A stretch of DNA of 60,090 nt, from positions 1 through 60,090 of the forward strand of contig JACIYN010000058.1 in assembly GCA_014359885.1 (NCBI GenBank), given 5' to 3'. The position numbers and the translations under genes are program-made. Position 1 is the first letter of the stretch. The number at the start of each line of letters is the position of its first letter. The DNA is from Desulfacinum sp. (GTDB taxonomy: Bacteria; Desulfobacterota; Syntrophobacteria; Syntrophobacterales; DSM-9756). Positions 24,740 to 33,762 of this stretch are shown one piece after another. The notes under the pieces are model-generated. The model saw only the letters and a list, made by a program, of their open reading frames with translations, ran no database searches and had not been told where the DNA came from.

Positions 24740-27700
24740 TTAAGCAGCAAGGGCCGTCTTGTCCGGTACGGATTCCGTGCTCGTCACGTCCACCTTGCGA
24801 AGGCGCGCCGGCTCCACCGATTCCCGGCTTTCGGGCCACCGCCCCCGGCGCATCCGGAACCAAAGCAGCCGCACATCGTTCAGGATTGTGAAAAGACTGG
24901 GCACGAGAACCAGGGTGAGCACGGTGGCGAAAAGAACGCCCGCTGCCAGCGACAGCGCCATGGGAATCAGGAACTTGGCCTGGAAGTCCGTCTCCAGGAT
25001 CATGGGCGTAAGGCCGCCCACGGTGCTCACCGTGGTCAGAATAATAGCCCGGAAACGGCGCTTTCCCCCCTCGATGAGGGCGTCGAAAAACCGCATGCCT
25101 TCCGCCAGGTTTTCGTTGACCCGCTCGATGAAAACGATGGCGTCGTTGACCACCACGCCGGTGAGGGCCACCATGCCGAAAAGGCTCATGATGGATAGGT
25201 CGTAACCCAGGACCAGGTGGCCCGCCACGGCCCCGATGAGGCCGAAGGGAACGGTGGTCATGATCACCACCGGCTGAACGTAGCTTCGAAAAATGGTGGC
25301 GATGATGATGAAGATGCCCAGGAGGGCCATGGGAAAGCCGATCTTCAGGCTGTCCAGGGATTCGCGCATCTTCTTCTTTTCTCCCTGCAGGGCCACGCGC
25401 ACGTCGGGGTAGGTGCGGCGAAGTTCCGGAAAGAAGTTCGCCGACAGTTCCTGGAAGATCTCGTTGGCGTTGGCCCGTTCCGTGTCCACCGCGGCGCTCA
25501 CCGCCACCCGCCGCATGCCGTCCGTGCGGGTGATCACCGAGAATCCCGGCCCCACCTCCAAGTCCGCCACGGATCGCAAGGGGACTTCCGCTCCGTTGGG
25601 GGTCCGGATGCGCACCTCGTTCAAACGGGACAGATCCCGACGCTCTTCTTCGGTGTAACGCACCTTGATCCGGATGTCGTCCCGTCCCCGCTGAATGCGC
25701 AACGCCTCTTCCCCGTAATAGCCGGCATAGACCTGCCGGGCCAGATCGTCCAGGGTGATGCCCAGCGGCCTGGCTTCCGGCTTCAGGCGAAGGCGCAGTT
25801 CCCTTTTTCCCGCCGAATAGTCGGAGCGGATCTGATAGACCCCGTCGAAACGCCGTAAACGCTCCATGAGTTCGTGGGAGGCGGCCAGGATCTGATCCAT
25901 CCGCGTTCCCTGCAGCCAGACCTCAATGGGAGCGCCCGGAGGCCCCGCCTCCATGCCCTCGAAGGTGAGCGATTTCACCCCGGGGATGAGGCCCGTCTCC
26001 TTTTCCCACTCCACCATGATGTCCTTGGAATGGATCCCGCGCCGTTCCGAAGCCAGCAAAATGGCCTGGACCGCTCCGTAGGGGATGTCTCCGATGGTCT
26101 GGCCGGCCAGGGCCAGCCGGTCCACCACCAGGGGCTCCCCGGAAAGGGTCCGCATCCGCTCGTTCAAACGAAGGAGCGAAGCTTCCAGGCGGTCCACCGC
26201 TTCCCGGGTCACTTCCACCGGGGTGCCTTCGGGAAACTCCACCGTGGCGGTCACGATGAATCCGTCGATTTCCGGAAAGACCACGAACTTGACGATGCCG
26301 CCCCGGATGAGGCCGATGCTCACCAGGAGGACGGAGATGGCGGTGCACAGCCCGATGTAGCGCCAGCGAAGAGCGGCGCTGAGAAAGGGCGCGTAGATGC
26401 GGGCCACGAACCATTCCATGCCGGAACTGACCGACTGCTGGAGCCGCTCCAGATGTCCGGGTAGCCCTTTCCTGCGTGGATTCGAGCGGTTGGGATCCGG
26501 CAGGTGGCTCAGGTGGGCGGGCAGAAGCAGCAGGCACTCCACCAGGGAAATGAGCAGGCAGGCGGTCACCACCTCCGGCAGGATGGCGATGAATTTGCCC
26601 ATGATGCCGCCCACATAGGCCAGCGGGAGAAAGGCCACGACGGTGGTGGTCACCGCGGCGATCACGGGAAGCCCCACCTCGCTCACCCCTTCCACGGCGG
26701 CGCCCACGGGCGTCTCTCCCCGCTTTCTGTGGACGAAGATGGCTTCCCCCACCACGATGGCATCGTCCACCACGATCCCCAGAACCATGATGAAGGCGAA
26801 GAGGGAGATCATGTTGATGGTGCCTCCCAAGGCCCACACGATGGCCAGGGCCCCGGCGATGGAAACGGGGATGCCCATGCCGGCCCAGAAAGCCAGCCGC
26901 GCATCCAGAAAGAGCCAGAGGGTCACCAGGACGATCACCAGGCCGTAGAGGCCGTTTTTCAGCAGGAGGTTGATGCGGGCCCGAAGCATGTCCGTGGTGT
27001 CGTAGAGGATCTTGATCTTGAGGGTTTCCGGAAGTTGCTTCTGAGCCCTTTCCACGTAGTCGTGGACGGCTCGGGAAATCTTGAGGGCGTCTTCTTCCGA
27101 GGTCTTGAAGACGATGAGCATGGCGGCGGGGTCGCCGTTGATGGTGGCGCGGATGGGATCCTCCGTGAATCCGTCCACGATGCGGGCCACGCGATCCAGG
27201 GGGATCATGTCCCCGTCGGGAGTGGCCAGAAGCACGATGGACGCCAGTTCCTCGCCCGTGTACCTGCGTCCCACGGTGCGCACCCGGATCTCCTCGCCCT
27301 TGGTCCGGATGGTGCCTCCGGCCAGGTTGAGGTTGCTGCGGCGCACGGCGTCGGCCACCTGGGAAAAGGTGAGGCCGTAGCGGCGCAGCGCCTCTTCGGA
27401 GACTTCCACGGCGATCTCGTAGTCCCGGGTGCCGAAGCTTTCCACCTGGGAGATCTCCGGCAGCAACTGGAGTTCGTCCTTGACCCGCTCGGACCATTCC
27501 TTGAGCCGCGCTTCGCTCATGCGGCCCGCCAGGTAGACGAGAGCCACGGGGTTACGCACGGTCAGGTCCGTAATGACCGGTTCTTCGGCGTCCAGGGGAA
27601 AGGTGGAGATGGAATCGATCTTGCTCCGCACCCTGTCCAGAACCACCCTTAGATCGAAGGTCTCCCGGACTTCGATGACGGCCGATCCCACTCCCTCCCG

Positions 27701-27955
27701 GGCCGTGGTGGTGATCTGCTTGATCCCTTCCACGCCCTCCAGGGCTTCCTCGATCTTCCGGCAGATCCCCTCCTCCACCTCCTCCGGGTCCGCCCCGGGG
27801 TAAGGGACCGTGACGGTGATCATGTCCAGGGAGAATTCGGGAAAGATCTCCTTGATCATGGAGGTGGCCGCCGTGATCCCGGCAAAGAAGATGAGGACCA
27901 GCACGATGTTGGCGAAGACGGTGTTTCGGGCGAAGGCCGTGAGGATGCGTTTCAT
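24740..27955 (-). CDS. RND-family efflux pump, inner-membrane transporter
   Basis: A 1071-aa AcrB/HAE-type proton-driven exporter. The N-terminus is MKRILTAFARNTVFANIVLV, followed by the periplasmic FPEFSLDMITVTVPYPGADP with EEVEEGICRKIEEALEGVEG. In the fourth membrane helix GIVVDDAIVVGEA holds the paired Asp residues of the proton relay. The second half repeats the architecture (LTGVVVNDAIVFIERVNENL). Length is normal. It starts 4 bp inside the adaptor gene's end, so the two are coupled. It is more like the divergent efflux pumps of anaerobes than E. coli AcrB. Substrates cannot be predicted. Confidence 0.95.
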   Translation of the reverse strand: MKRILTAFARNTVFANIVLVLIFFAGITAATSMIKEIFPEFSLDMITVTVPYPGADPEEVEEGICRKIEEALEGVEGIKQITTTAREGVGSAVIEVRETFDLRVVLDRVRSKIDSISTFPLDAEEPVITDLTVRNPVALVYLAGRMSEARLKEWSERVKDELQLLPEISQVESFGTRDYEIAVEVSEEALRRYGLTFSQVADAVRRSNLNLAGGTIRTKGEEIRVRTVGRRYTGEELASIVLLATPDGDMIPLDRVARIVDGFTEDPIRATINGDPAAMLIVFKTSEEDALKISRAVHDYVERAQKQLPETLKIKILYDTTDMLRARINLLLKNGLYGLVIVLVTLWLFLDARLAFWAGMGIPVSIAGALAIVWALGGTINMISLFAFIMVLGIVVDDAIVVGEAIFVHRKRGETPVGAAVEGVSEVGLPVIAAVTTTVVAFLPLAYVGGIMGKFIAILPEVVTACLLISLVECLLLLPAHLSHLPDPNRSNPRRKGLPGHLERLQQSVSSGMEWFVARIYAPFLSAALRWRYIGLCTAISVLLVSIGLIRGGIVKFVVFPEIDGFIVTATVEFPEGTPVEVTREAVDRLEASLLRLNERMRTLSGEPLVVDRLALAGQTIGDIPYGAVQAILLASERRGIHSKDIMVEWEKETGLIPGVKSLTFEGMEAGPPGAPIEVWLQGTRMDQILAASHELMERLRRFDGVYQIRSDYSAGKRELRLRLKPEARPLGITLDDLARQVYAGYYGEEALRIQRGRDDIRIKVRYTEEERRDLSRLNEVRIRTPNGAEVPLRSVADLEVGPGFSVITRTDGMRRVAVSAAVDTERANANEIFQELSANFFPELRRTYPDVRVALQGEKKKMRESLDSLKIGFPMALLGIFIIIATIFRSYVQPVVIMTTVPFGLIGAVAGHLVLGYDLSIMSLFGMVALTGVVVNDAIVFIERVNENLAEGMRFFDALIEGGKRRFRAIILTTVSTVGGLTPMILETDFQAKFLIPMALSLAAGVLFATVLTLVLVPSLFTILNDVRLLWFRMRRGRWPESRESVEPARLRKVDVTSTESVPDKTALAA

Positions 27956-29328
27956 GATTCCTTGCCCTCACTCGCTGCTCCGGCGGCCTCCGGTTCGGCA
28001 GGCTGAACGTCCAGAAGCGTGTTTTCCAGCGGGTTGGCCAGCCGGGTCACGATCACCCGGTCTCCTTCCGCAATTCCCCCCGAAAGGAAGGCCTCGTCTC
28101 CTTGAACGCGGGCCACTTCCACATCCACCGTCCGGAGGCGGTTGTCCACGACCAAATACACCTTGTTGTCGAAGGTGACCGCCCACCGGGGGATCCGAAC
28201 CACGCGCTCCAGGGTCTTACCGGGAATGTCCACCGAACAGAACATGCCGGCCACCAGGGGCAGGCCGTCGGGCGTGGTGCGTGCAGCCTCCCGGGCCGTG
28301 ACCCGGACGGCCACGGTGAGAGTCCTCGTTTTGCGGTCGAAGTCCATGACCCGGTGCAGCGTGCCGTTCCACACGTGCCCGGAAGGATCTTCCGTCCACC
28401 GGATGCGGCAGGGCACCCGGCGGAGGTTCCGGAACCAGGCCACATCCGGACCGGCGGGGGCTCCGCCGTCAAAAAGGAGCCAGCGACGGGCGTCCCGGCT
28501 GTCCAAGGCCACGGGGATTTCCAGCACGGAATCATCGGCGAGACTCACGGCGGGGCTTCCCGGGGTGAGATATTGGCCGATTTCCACGGAAACGGAGGTG
28601 ATGCGGCCGTCAAAAGGCGCCGCCACCACGCATCGTTCCAGCTGGGCTTCGGCGCGTCGGAGCTGGGCTTGGGCCGCCTGGAGGCTGCTTTCCGCTTCCC
28701 GGATTCTCTGAGGGTAGACGGCCAGGGAGCGGCGCAGCACGTTCACCTGGTCCAAGGCCTGCTGGTAGGCCTTTTCGGCGGCTTCCACTCCGCTACGGGT
28801 CCCCACCCTGCTTTCCGTGTAGAGGCGTCGGAGGCGTTGGAACTCCGCCAGGGCCAAGTCTCTGGTGCGTTCGAGAGGCCCCAGCCGGGCCTGCTCCCGT
28901 TGGTATTCCCGCCGGAGACGCTCCACGGCATTGGTCCACTGCACCACCAGGGCCCGGGCTTCCGCCACCGCCGCCTCGTAGTCCCGGGGATCGATCCGGA
29001 AAAGCACGTCCCCCTTGGGGATGACCTCTCCCACGTCCAGGCGGGGATGGACAAACACCACGGTTCCCGAGACCCGCGAGGACAGGGCGGCCGAATCCAC
29101 GGGTACGGCGTTCCCGTAACCGCGCAACACCACGGGCACGTCTTCGTACACGGCCCGAACCGCCTGGACCCGCAAGGCACGTTCCCCTTCCACCGTTTGC
29201 ACCGGGGGCTTCCTGAGCCTGGAAAGGGCCGCCATGACGGCCACTCCTAGAGCCAGGATCGCCAGGCAGACGACGATTCGAAAAAGAACCCGACGGTCCG
29301 TCTCCTTGTCTTTCTTCCGTTCGGTCAT
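27952..29328 (-). CDS. RND efflux periplasmic adaptor (membrane fusion protein)
   Basis: A 458-aa HlyD/AcrA-type adaptor with one N-terminal anchor (RIVVCLAILALGVAVMAALS). It has a barrel/lipoyl region (GTVVFVHPRLDVGEVIPKGD, VLFRIDPRDYEAAVAEA) and a long helical hairpin (about 120-225). The second lipoyl half is RCVVAAPFDGRITSVSVEIG and QYLTPGSPAVSLADDSVLEI, before the C-terminal membrane-proximal strands. It bridges the inner pump and the outer channel. Gene order and overlap with the pump confirm the role. Confidence 0.93.
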   Translation of the reverse strand: MTERKKDKETDRRVLFRIVVCLAILALGVAVMAALSRLRKPPVQTVEGERALRVQAVRAVYEDVPVVLRGYGNAVPVDSAALSSRVSGTVVFVHPRLDVGEVIPKGDVLFRIDPRDYEAAVAEARALVVQWTNAVERLRREYQREQARLGPLERTRDLALAEFQRLRRLYTESRVGTRSGVEAAEKAYQQALDQVNVLRRSLAVYPQRIREAESSLQAAQAQLRRAEAQLERCVVAAPFDGRITSVSVEIGQYLTPGSPAVSLADDSVLEIPVALDSRDARRWLLFDGGAPAGPDVAWFRNLRRVPCRIRWTEDPSGHVWNGTLHRVMDFDRKTRTLTVAVRVTAREAARTTPDGLPLVAGMFCSVDIPGKTLERVVRIPRWAVTFDNKVYLVVDNRLRTVDVEVARVQGDEAFLSGGIAEGDRVIVTRLANPLENTLLDVQPAEPEAAGAASEGKES

Positions 29329-29414
29329 GAATCCCTACCCGTGCTTCTGAACCGCGATCCGTGTCTTCGAGGAACGATTCATCCCTGGTTGAATCGGTTG
29401 GATCCCAGGGCGGT

Positions 29415-29906
29415 TCAAGGCAGCCTGTTCAACGGTTTCGTCTCATCGGTAAGAATGGCGTGTGCCCGTTCCAGAATCCGGCACCATTCCCGGGACGTCT
29501 CCGGGCCCAGCTCCTCCACGAGTTCCACAAAGGCCTGAAGGATCGTCTCCTCCACGGCCTCCATCTCCAGGACGGCCTGCGGCGAAATGCGCACAAAGAC
29601 CCGACGGCGATCCTCCGGATCCGGCTCCCGCACCACCAGACCCTTTTCCACAAGACGGTCCACCATGGCGGAAGCCGAAGGGGCGGATACACTGAGGGTT
29701 TCCGCCAGCTCCTTGATGGTCATTCGCTGCCTGGAATGGATGAAAAAAAGCGCGTGCATCTGGGCCACCGAAATTTCGCCGAACCGGGCGAGGCAGGCTC
29801 CCTGGGCCTGCCGGGCGGCCATGAGGCGGTTGATGCGATCGCGGATCAATTTGCCCGTGGTGAAGATGAACCGGGCCTGCTCAAGAGGGGTGTCTGGGTG
29901 GGGCAC
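29415..29906 (-). CDS. MarR-family regulator of the efflux operon
   Basis: A 163-aa winged-helix protein: SVAQMHALFFIHSRQRMTIK, then ELAETLSVSAPSASAMVDRL for the recognition helix, and EPDPEDRRRVFVRISPQ for the wing. Dimerisation helices flank this at both ends. It is the first gene of the efflux operon, 86 bp before the adaptor, so autoregulation and ligand-relieved repression of the pump are likely. RBS AAGGAGG is 9 nt before the ATG. Confidence 0.92.
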   Translation of the reverse strand: MPHPDTPLEQARFIFTTGKLIRDRINRLMAARQAQGACLARFGEISVAQMHALFFIHSRQRMTIKELAETLSVSAPSASAMVDRLVEKGLVVREPDPEDRRRVFVRISPQAVLEMEAVEETILQAFVELVEELGPETSREWCRILERAHAILTDETKPLNRLP

Positions 29907-29951
29907 TGGAAAGCCTCCTTAAAAGTTAGATAGGCGAAATGTTGGAGAAAC

Positions 29952-29980
29952 AAACTTGCATCCGCTTCCGTATCTGTCAA
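29952..29980 (-). promoter_or_regulatory. possible promoter of the efflux operon
   Basis: On the minus strand a perfect TTGACA (29975-29980) is followed after 17 nt by AAGTTT, a poor -10 match. The AT-rich TATCTAACTTTTAAGG further down could hold the true -10 and a MarR operator. Confidence 0.3.
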
Positions 29981-29994
29981 GGGCAAAGTCCCGC

Positions 29995-30378
29995 TCAGGC
30001 CCTGTGCGAAAAAAAGTCCTGGTATCGGGCGAAGATTTCGGCTTCCAGGTCCTCGTGCAGAAGTTCCAGAGGCCGGGCTCCGTGGGGGCACCGGTAGTTG
30101 GGAGAGGTGCCGAAAAGGCGGCAGGTGAAGGGCCGGACGGGATAGATGGTGCAGCCTTGGTCGGAAAGGTAGGGGCAGGTGGTGCCGGAGGCTTGCAGGA
30201 CCTTGCGTCCCCGGGCTTCCAGGTAGGCCCGGATGCGGGCGTCTTCCAAGGGGGTGCGGGACGGGACGCCGAACCGGCGGCAGCAGTCGGTGCAGCCGTC
30301 GATGCATTGCATTTGCGGAATCATCCCATAGAGGTCTTCCAGGGTGAAATCCGGAGGATTGTAGGATTCCCGAGGCAT
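29995..30378 (-). CDS. YkgJ-family cysteine cluster protein
   Basis: A 127-aa protein with the YkgJ/UPF0153 zinc/iron-chelating pattern: C25-x3-C29-x2-CC (QCIDGCTDCC), then TTCPYLSDQGCTIYPVRPFT followed by CRLFG and a final Cys (NYRC). Proteins of this family bind metal through the Cys cluster. Their biochemical role is poorly known. It stands alone on the minus strand between the marR gene and a divergent HIT gene. Confidence 0.88.
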   Translation of the reverse strand: MPRESYNPPDFTLEDLYGMIPQMQCIDGCTDCCRRFGVPSRTPLEDARIRAYLEARGRKVLQASGTTCPYLSDQGCTIYPVRPFTCRLFGTSPNYRCPHGARPLELLHEDLEAEIFARYQDFFSHRA

Positions 30379-30414
30379 GTTCCAGTTCCTTTCCCGGAGG
30401 GGTTTTCATACATG

Positions 30415-30443
30415 TTGTCAGAAAAAGGATCCCATCGTATGGT
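30415..30443 (+). promoter_or_regulatory. putative sigma-70 promoter of the HIT gene
   Basis: TTGTCA (30415-30420), 17-nt spacer, TATGGT (30438-30443), about 100 nt before the HIT start codon. Five and four of six consensus bases match. Confidence 0.4.
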
Positions 30444-30544
30444 GAAAAGTGGCCCGATTATAGGAGGCGGGCGTCGGCGCGGCAACGGCCGGGGCTCCAA
30501 TGGGTTTGATTGGCGGACGGAAAAGCATGGAAGGAGGAGAGGAC

Positions 30545-30955
30545 ATGTCGGATTGCATCTTTTGCAAGATCGTTTCCGGAGAGATCCCCTGCGCCAAGGT
30601 GTACGAAGACGAGCATGTGCTGGCGTTTCTCGACATCAACCCTCTCATGCCGGGCCATACCCTGCTCATACCCAAGAAACACGCCGAAACGATCTTCGAC
30701 ATGAGCCCCGAGGAGGCGGCCGCCTGCGGCGCGGCCCTCCCGAAGGTGGCTTCCGCCGTCTTCAAGGGCATGGATGCGGAAGGCATGAACATTCTCCAGA
30801 ACAACCACGAAATCTCGGGCCAGGAGATCTTTCACGTCCATTTCCATCTCATGCCCCGAAAGACCGGCGACGGGTTCAAGGTCCCCTGGCCCGCCAAGCA
30901 GTACGGCCCCGGGGAGATGGAAGCCGTGCTGGAAAAGATCCGAAAGGCCTTCTGA
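30545..30955 (+). CDS. HIT-family nucleotide hydrolase/transferase
   Basis: A 136-aa histidine-triad protein. The ATG at 30545 follows AAGGAGGAG. The N-terminus MSDCIFCKIVSGEIP is the Hint-type signature with a CxxC pair. The catalytic triad is in EIFHVHFHLMPR (HxHxH). Length is typical of HinT-like phosphoramidases acting on AMP-linked substrates. It is a single gene, and palindromic repeats follow it. Confidence 0.94.
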   Translation: MSDCIFCKIVSGEIPCAKVYEDEHVLAFLDINPLMPGHTLLIPKKHAETIFDMSPEEAAACGAALPKVASAVFKGMDAEGMNILQNNHEISGQEIFHVHFHLMPRKTGDGFKVPWPAKQYGPGEMEAVLEKIRKAF

Positions 30956-31000
30956 TCCCCTGGTTTCAAGGCCCCGAGCCGCAAGCCTTTCCTGCCTCGT

Positions 31001-31104
31001 TGCAGGGGCGGTTTGCGGACCGCCCCTGCAGGAAAGATCCGCCACCGGCGGGCCTCCCGCTCCCCGTTCAGTCTGCTGTAGGGGCGAGGGATCACTCGCC
31101 CCAC
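31001..31104. repeat. two palindromic repeats (GGGGCG family)
   Basis: At 31001-31030, arms TGCAGGGGCGGT / ACCGCCCCTGCA with a 6-nt loop. At 31077-31104, an imperfect one, TGTAGGGGCGAG ... CTCGCCCCACA. Both lie between convergent genes. Confidence 0.8.
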
Positions 31105-31178
31105 AGCCGGGTCAAGGGCAGGTGCGATCTCGGCCGGGAGTCCCCTCCCAAAAGGTTCGAAAAGATTCATCGGGCCCC

Positions 31179-32012
31179 TCACCGGGCCCGGTGGCGAGAC
31201 ACCAGGGAAAGCACCGCTTCGGCTTCTTCCCTCCGGCCCCTTTTCAGGCATCCCATCGCGTAGATCCGGGCCTTCTTTTCCAATTGGGCTGCGGCCTGCG
31301 CACGCTGCTCTTCCGTGAGTTCCCCCGTTTCCAGGAGGCGCGCGATGGCCTGAATGCGATACCGGTCCAGGGCCGGAACGGTGGCCGAAAGCTGGTCCGG
31401 ATGGCCGCCCCGCTTGATCACCAAGGGCTCCGGCACAAGGCCGATGGGGTGGCGGCACCCGATCCGAAGCCACAAATCGTAATCTTCGCAGGCGGGAAGG
31501 CTCTCGTCGAAAAGGCCCACCCGGTCCAGTAGGCTGCGGTGTATCATGACCGCCGACGGACTGACGAGGCATCGTTCCAGGAGCCTCCCGAAGCAATACC
31601 CCGACGGTTTGGCGTGATATTTTTTGGGATTCCAACGCCGGCCGTTTCGGATCCACACTTCTTCCGTCTGGCAGATGAGCAGGCCGGGATGCGACGCGAA
31701 GAAGGAGAGCTGGGCCCGGAGTTTTCCCGGGAGCCACAGATCGTCGGAATCGAGAAAAGCGATCCATTCTCCTCGGGCGGCTTGGACACCGCGGTTTCGC
31801 GCGGCGCTCACCCCCCGATTGTCCTGGCGGATGAGCCGGATGCGGTCTCGGTACGAGCTCAGGACCTCCGGCGTCTCATCCGTTGAGCCGTCATCCACCA
31901 CGATGAGTTCAGAGTGTGCGTCTTTCTGATCCAGGACGGAATCCACCGCTTCCCGGACCATGGCGGCCCGGTCACGGGTGGGGATGATGACGCTCACGAG
32001 GCCGGTAACCAT
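31179..32012 (-). CDS. family 2 glycosyltransferase
   Basis: A 277-aa GT-A fold enzyme. It opens with VSVIIPTRDRAAMVREAVDS and has LIVVDDGSTDETPEVL for nucleotide binding. GVSAARNRGVQAARGEWIAF leads into LDSDDLW with the metal-binding DxD. An acceptor region ACEDYDLWLRIG contains the catalytic-type ED. It probably transfers a sugar to a cell-surface or exported glycan. It ends in a helical tail instead of a membrane segment. It lies 10 bp downstream of the IspH-UbiA gene, so it may be cotranscribed. Confidence 0.9.
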   Translation of the reverse strand: MVTGLVSVIIPTRDRAAMVREAVDSVLDQKDAHSELIVVDDGSTDETPEVLSSYRDRIRLIRQDNRGVSAARNRGVQAARGEWIAFLDSDDLWLPGKLRAQLSFFASHPGLLICQTEEVWIRNGRRWNPKKYHAKPSGYCFGRLLERCLVSPSAVMIHRSLLDRVGLFDESLPACEDYDLWLRIGCRHPIGLVPEPLVIKRGGHPDQLSATVPALDRYRIQAIARLLETGELTEEQRAQAAAQLEKKARIYAMGCLKRGRREEAEAVLSLVSRHRAR

Positions 32013-32022
32013 GGCTTTGCGC

Positions 32023-33762
32023 CTAGAAGCTTTCCATCCACAGCCAGAAAGCCCCCAGGATCCCCAGCGCCACGATCACCCCTTCGATGAGGGTTTCCAG
32101 CATGGGAGCATCCCGCAGCCGCTTTCCCCGCGAAACCGTGGCAAAAACACCGTAGGCTGTAGCGGCGGGGAGCCAGAAGAGGGCAAAAGGGGTGGCGAGG
32201 CCCAGTTGAAGGCCGGCGATCAACAGGACGGCCAGGGTGAGGGCGGCGGTCAGAAGGAGCCGGACCGTCTTCGGCTCTCCCAGGAGCACCACGATGGTTT
32301 CCCGGCCCACCAGACGGTCTCCCTGGATGTCCAGACAATCCAGGAGGGCCGTTCTCAGGAGCACCAGGAGAAACACCAGGGGGAACGCCCAGAGAAGCCG
32401 CCCCAGGCCGTCTCCCAGATGGTCGAGGTGCGGCAGCCAGACCGTGACGCAGGCCCAGGCCAGGGGAACCATGAAGGTCTTGGATCCCGGGATGTCCTTG
32501 ATGGTCAGGATGTTTCGCTTCGTGAAGAATCGGCGCTGAAAGATGGGGACGGCATAGAGGGACCCGAAGGCCAGGAGCAGCAGAAGGGCGACGGCGGTGA
32601 GGGGGCCTTTGGAGGCGGCCAGCAGAAGGGCGAGCAGGGCCGAGAAGGCGCTGGCCGCCGTGAAGACCTTTCGCCATTTCTGGTAGAACGCCGCCCGCTC
32701 GGGATCGTTGAGCTTCAGGGCTTCGTGGTCCAGGTACCGGTTCAGGGTGTGCATGGAGAAGGCGTAGGCGGCGGCCATGATCATGTGGGAAAGCTGGATG
32801 GGAAGGTCCGTGAGAGCGGACACGGCGGCCACCAGGAGCCCGGCGGCCAGGGAGCAGCCCAGATTGTTGTAGGCGAAAAGCTCCAGGCGCCGCTTCCATC
32901 CCTCCCCTTTGTCTTCCTTTTCCGGCACGATGCCTTCCAGAAAACGGACCACGTTCCGGATCATCCAATTGGGGGTGGACGCGCCGGCCGAAACCCCCAC
33001 CGTGGCATACCGGGCCATGCGACCGGGATCCAGGTCCTTTTCCGTTTCCACGTGGTAGGTGGGCACCCCGCATTCCCGGGCCACTTCCGCCAGCCGCACG
33101 GTGTTTCCGCTGTGGTAGCCGCCCACGATCACCATGGCGTCCACGCGTCGGCACAGTTCGCGCACTTCTCGCTGGCGGTCATGGGTGGCGCCGCAGATGG
33201 TGTTTTCCACAAGGCCGTGGGGAAATTTCTTCCGGAAACGATCCACGATGCCCCGGAAAACTTCTTCGTTCTGGGTGGTCTGGGCCACCAGGAGCACCCG
33301 GTCCCAGGGGGGAAGGGCGTCCACGTGTTCCGGCTTCTGGATCACGGTGCCCCGGCCTTCGGTGTATCCCATGAGGCCGATCACCTCGGCGTGGTCCTCG
33401 TCGCCCGCGATGACGATGTGATAGCCTTTTCTCGCATGTTTGCGGATGACGGCCTGCACGCGGGCCACCCGCTTGCACGTGGCGTCGATGAGGCCCCGGC
33501 CGACCTGCTTGAGTCGATGGCGCTGATCGGGCGGGATGCCGTGGGCCCTCACAATGATCCACTTGTCCCGGCAGTCCTCCAGGTCCCGGGCTTCCGCGAC
33601 TCCCCGCTCTTGGAGCATGGCCAGGACCTGGCGGTTGTGGATGAGGGGTCCGAAAGTGCACAGGGGTTCCCCGGCCTTGGACCGGCTCGCTTCCAGGGTC
33701 ATCTCCAGGGCCGTGCGCACGCCGCGGCAGAATCCGGCCGTCTCTGCCACCAGCACCTTCAT
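32023..33762 (-). CDS. ispH: IspH (HMB-PP reductase) fused to a UbiA-like prenyltransferase domain
   Basis: A 579-aa protein starting at 33762, overlapping the dus stop (ATGA). Residues 1-285 are IspH, which makes IPP and DMAPP from HMB-PP. The three cluster cysteines are Cys12 (GFCRGV), Cys96 (DATCKRV) and Cys190 (TICGATHDRQ). His42, His74 (RAHGIPP), His124 and Glu126 (DHAEVIG) are also present. Residues about 290-579 are a polytopic membrane domain of UbiA type. It has a reduced first motif LNRYLDHE and an intact second Asp motif DCLDIQGDRLVGRETI. Normal IspH is about 285-320 aa. The fusion would place prenyl precursor synthesis at a membrane prenyltransferase. Confidence 0.9.
   Translation of the reverse strand: MKVLVAETAGFCRGVRTALEMTLEASRSKAGEPLCTFGPLIHNRQVLAMLQERGVAEARDLEDCRDKWIIVRAHGIPPDQRHRLKQVGRGLIDATCKRVARVQAVIRKHARKGYHIVIAGDEDHAEVIGLMGYTEGRGTVIQKPEHVDALPPWDRVLLVAQTTQNEEVFRGIVDRFRKKFPHGLVENTICGATHDRQREVRELCRRVDAMVIVGGYHSGNTVRLAEVARECGVPTYHVETEKDLDPGRMARYATVGVSAGASTPNWMIRNVVRFLEGIVPEKEDKGEGWKRRLELFAYNNLGCSLAAGLLVAAVSALTDLPIQLSHMIMAAAYAFSMHTLNRYLDHEALKLNDPERAAFYQKWRKVFTAASAFSALLALLLAASKGPLTAVALLLLLAFGSLYAVPIFQRRFFTKRNILTIKDIPGSKTFMVPLAWACVTVWLPHLDHLGDGLGRLLWAFPLVFLLVLLRTALLDCLDIQGDRLVGRETIVVLLGEPKTVRLLLTAALTLAVLLIAGLQLGLATPFALFWLPAATAYGVFATVSRGKRLRDAPMLETLIEGVIVALGILGAFWLWMESF

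Noticed and set aside
24659..27652. Plus-strand frames opposite the RND pump gene
   Set aside because: His/Gly/Asp-rich shadows of a clearly recognised transporter on the minus strand.
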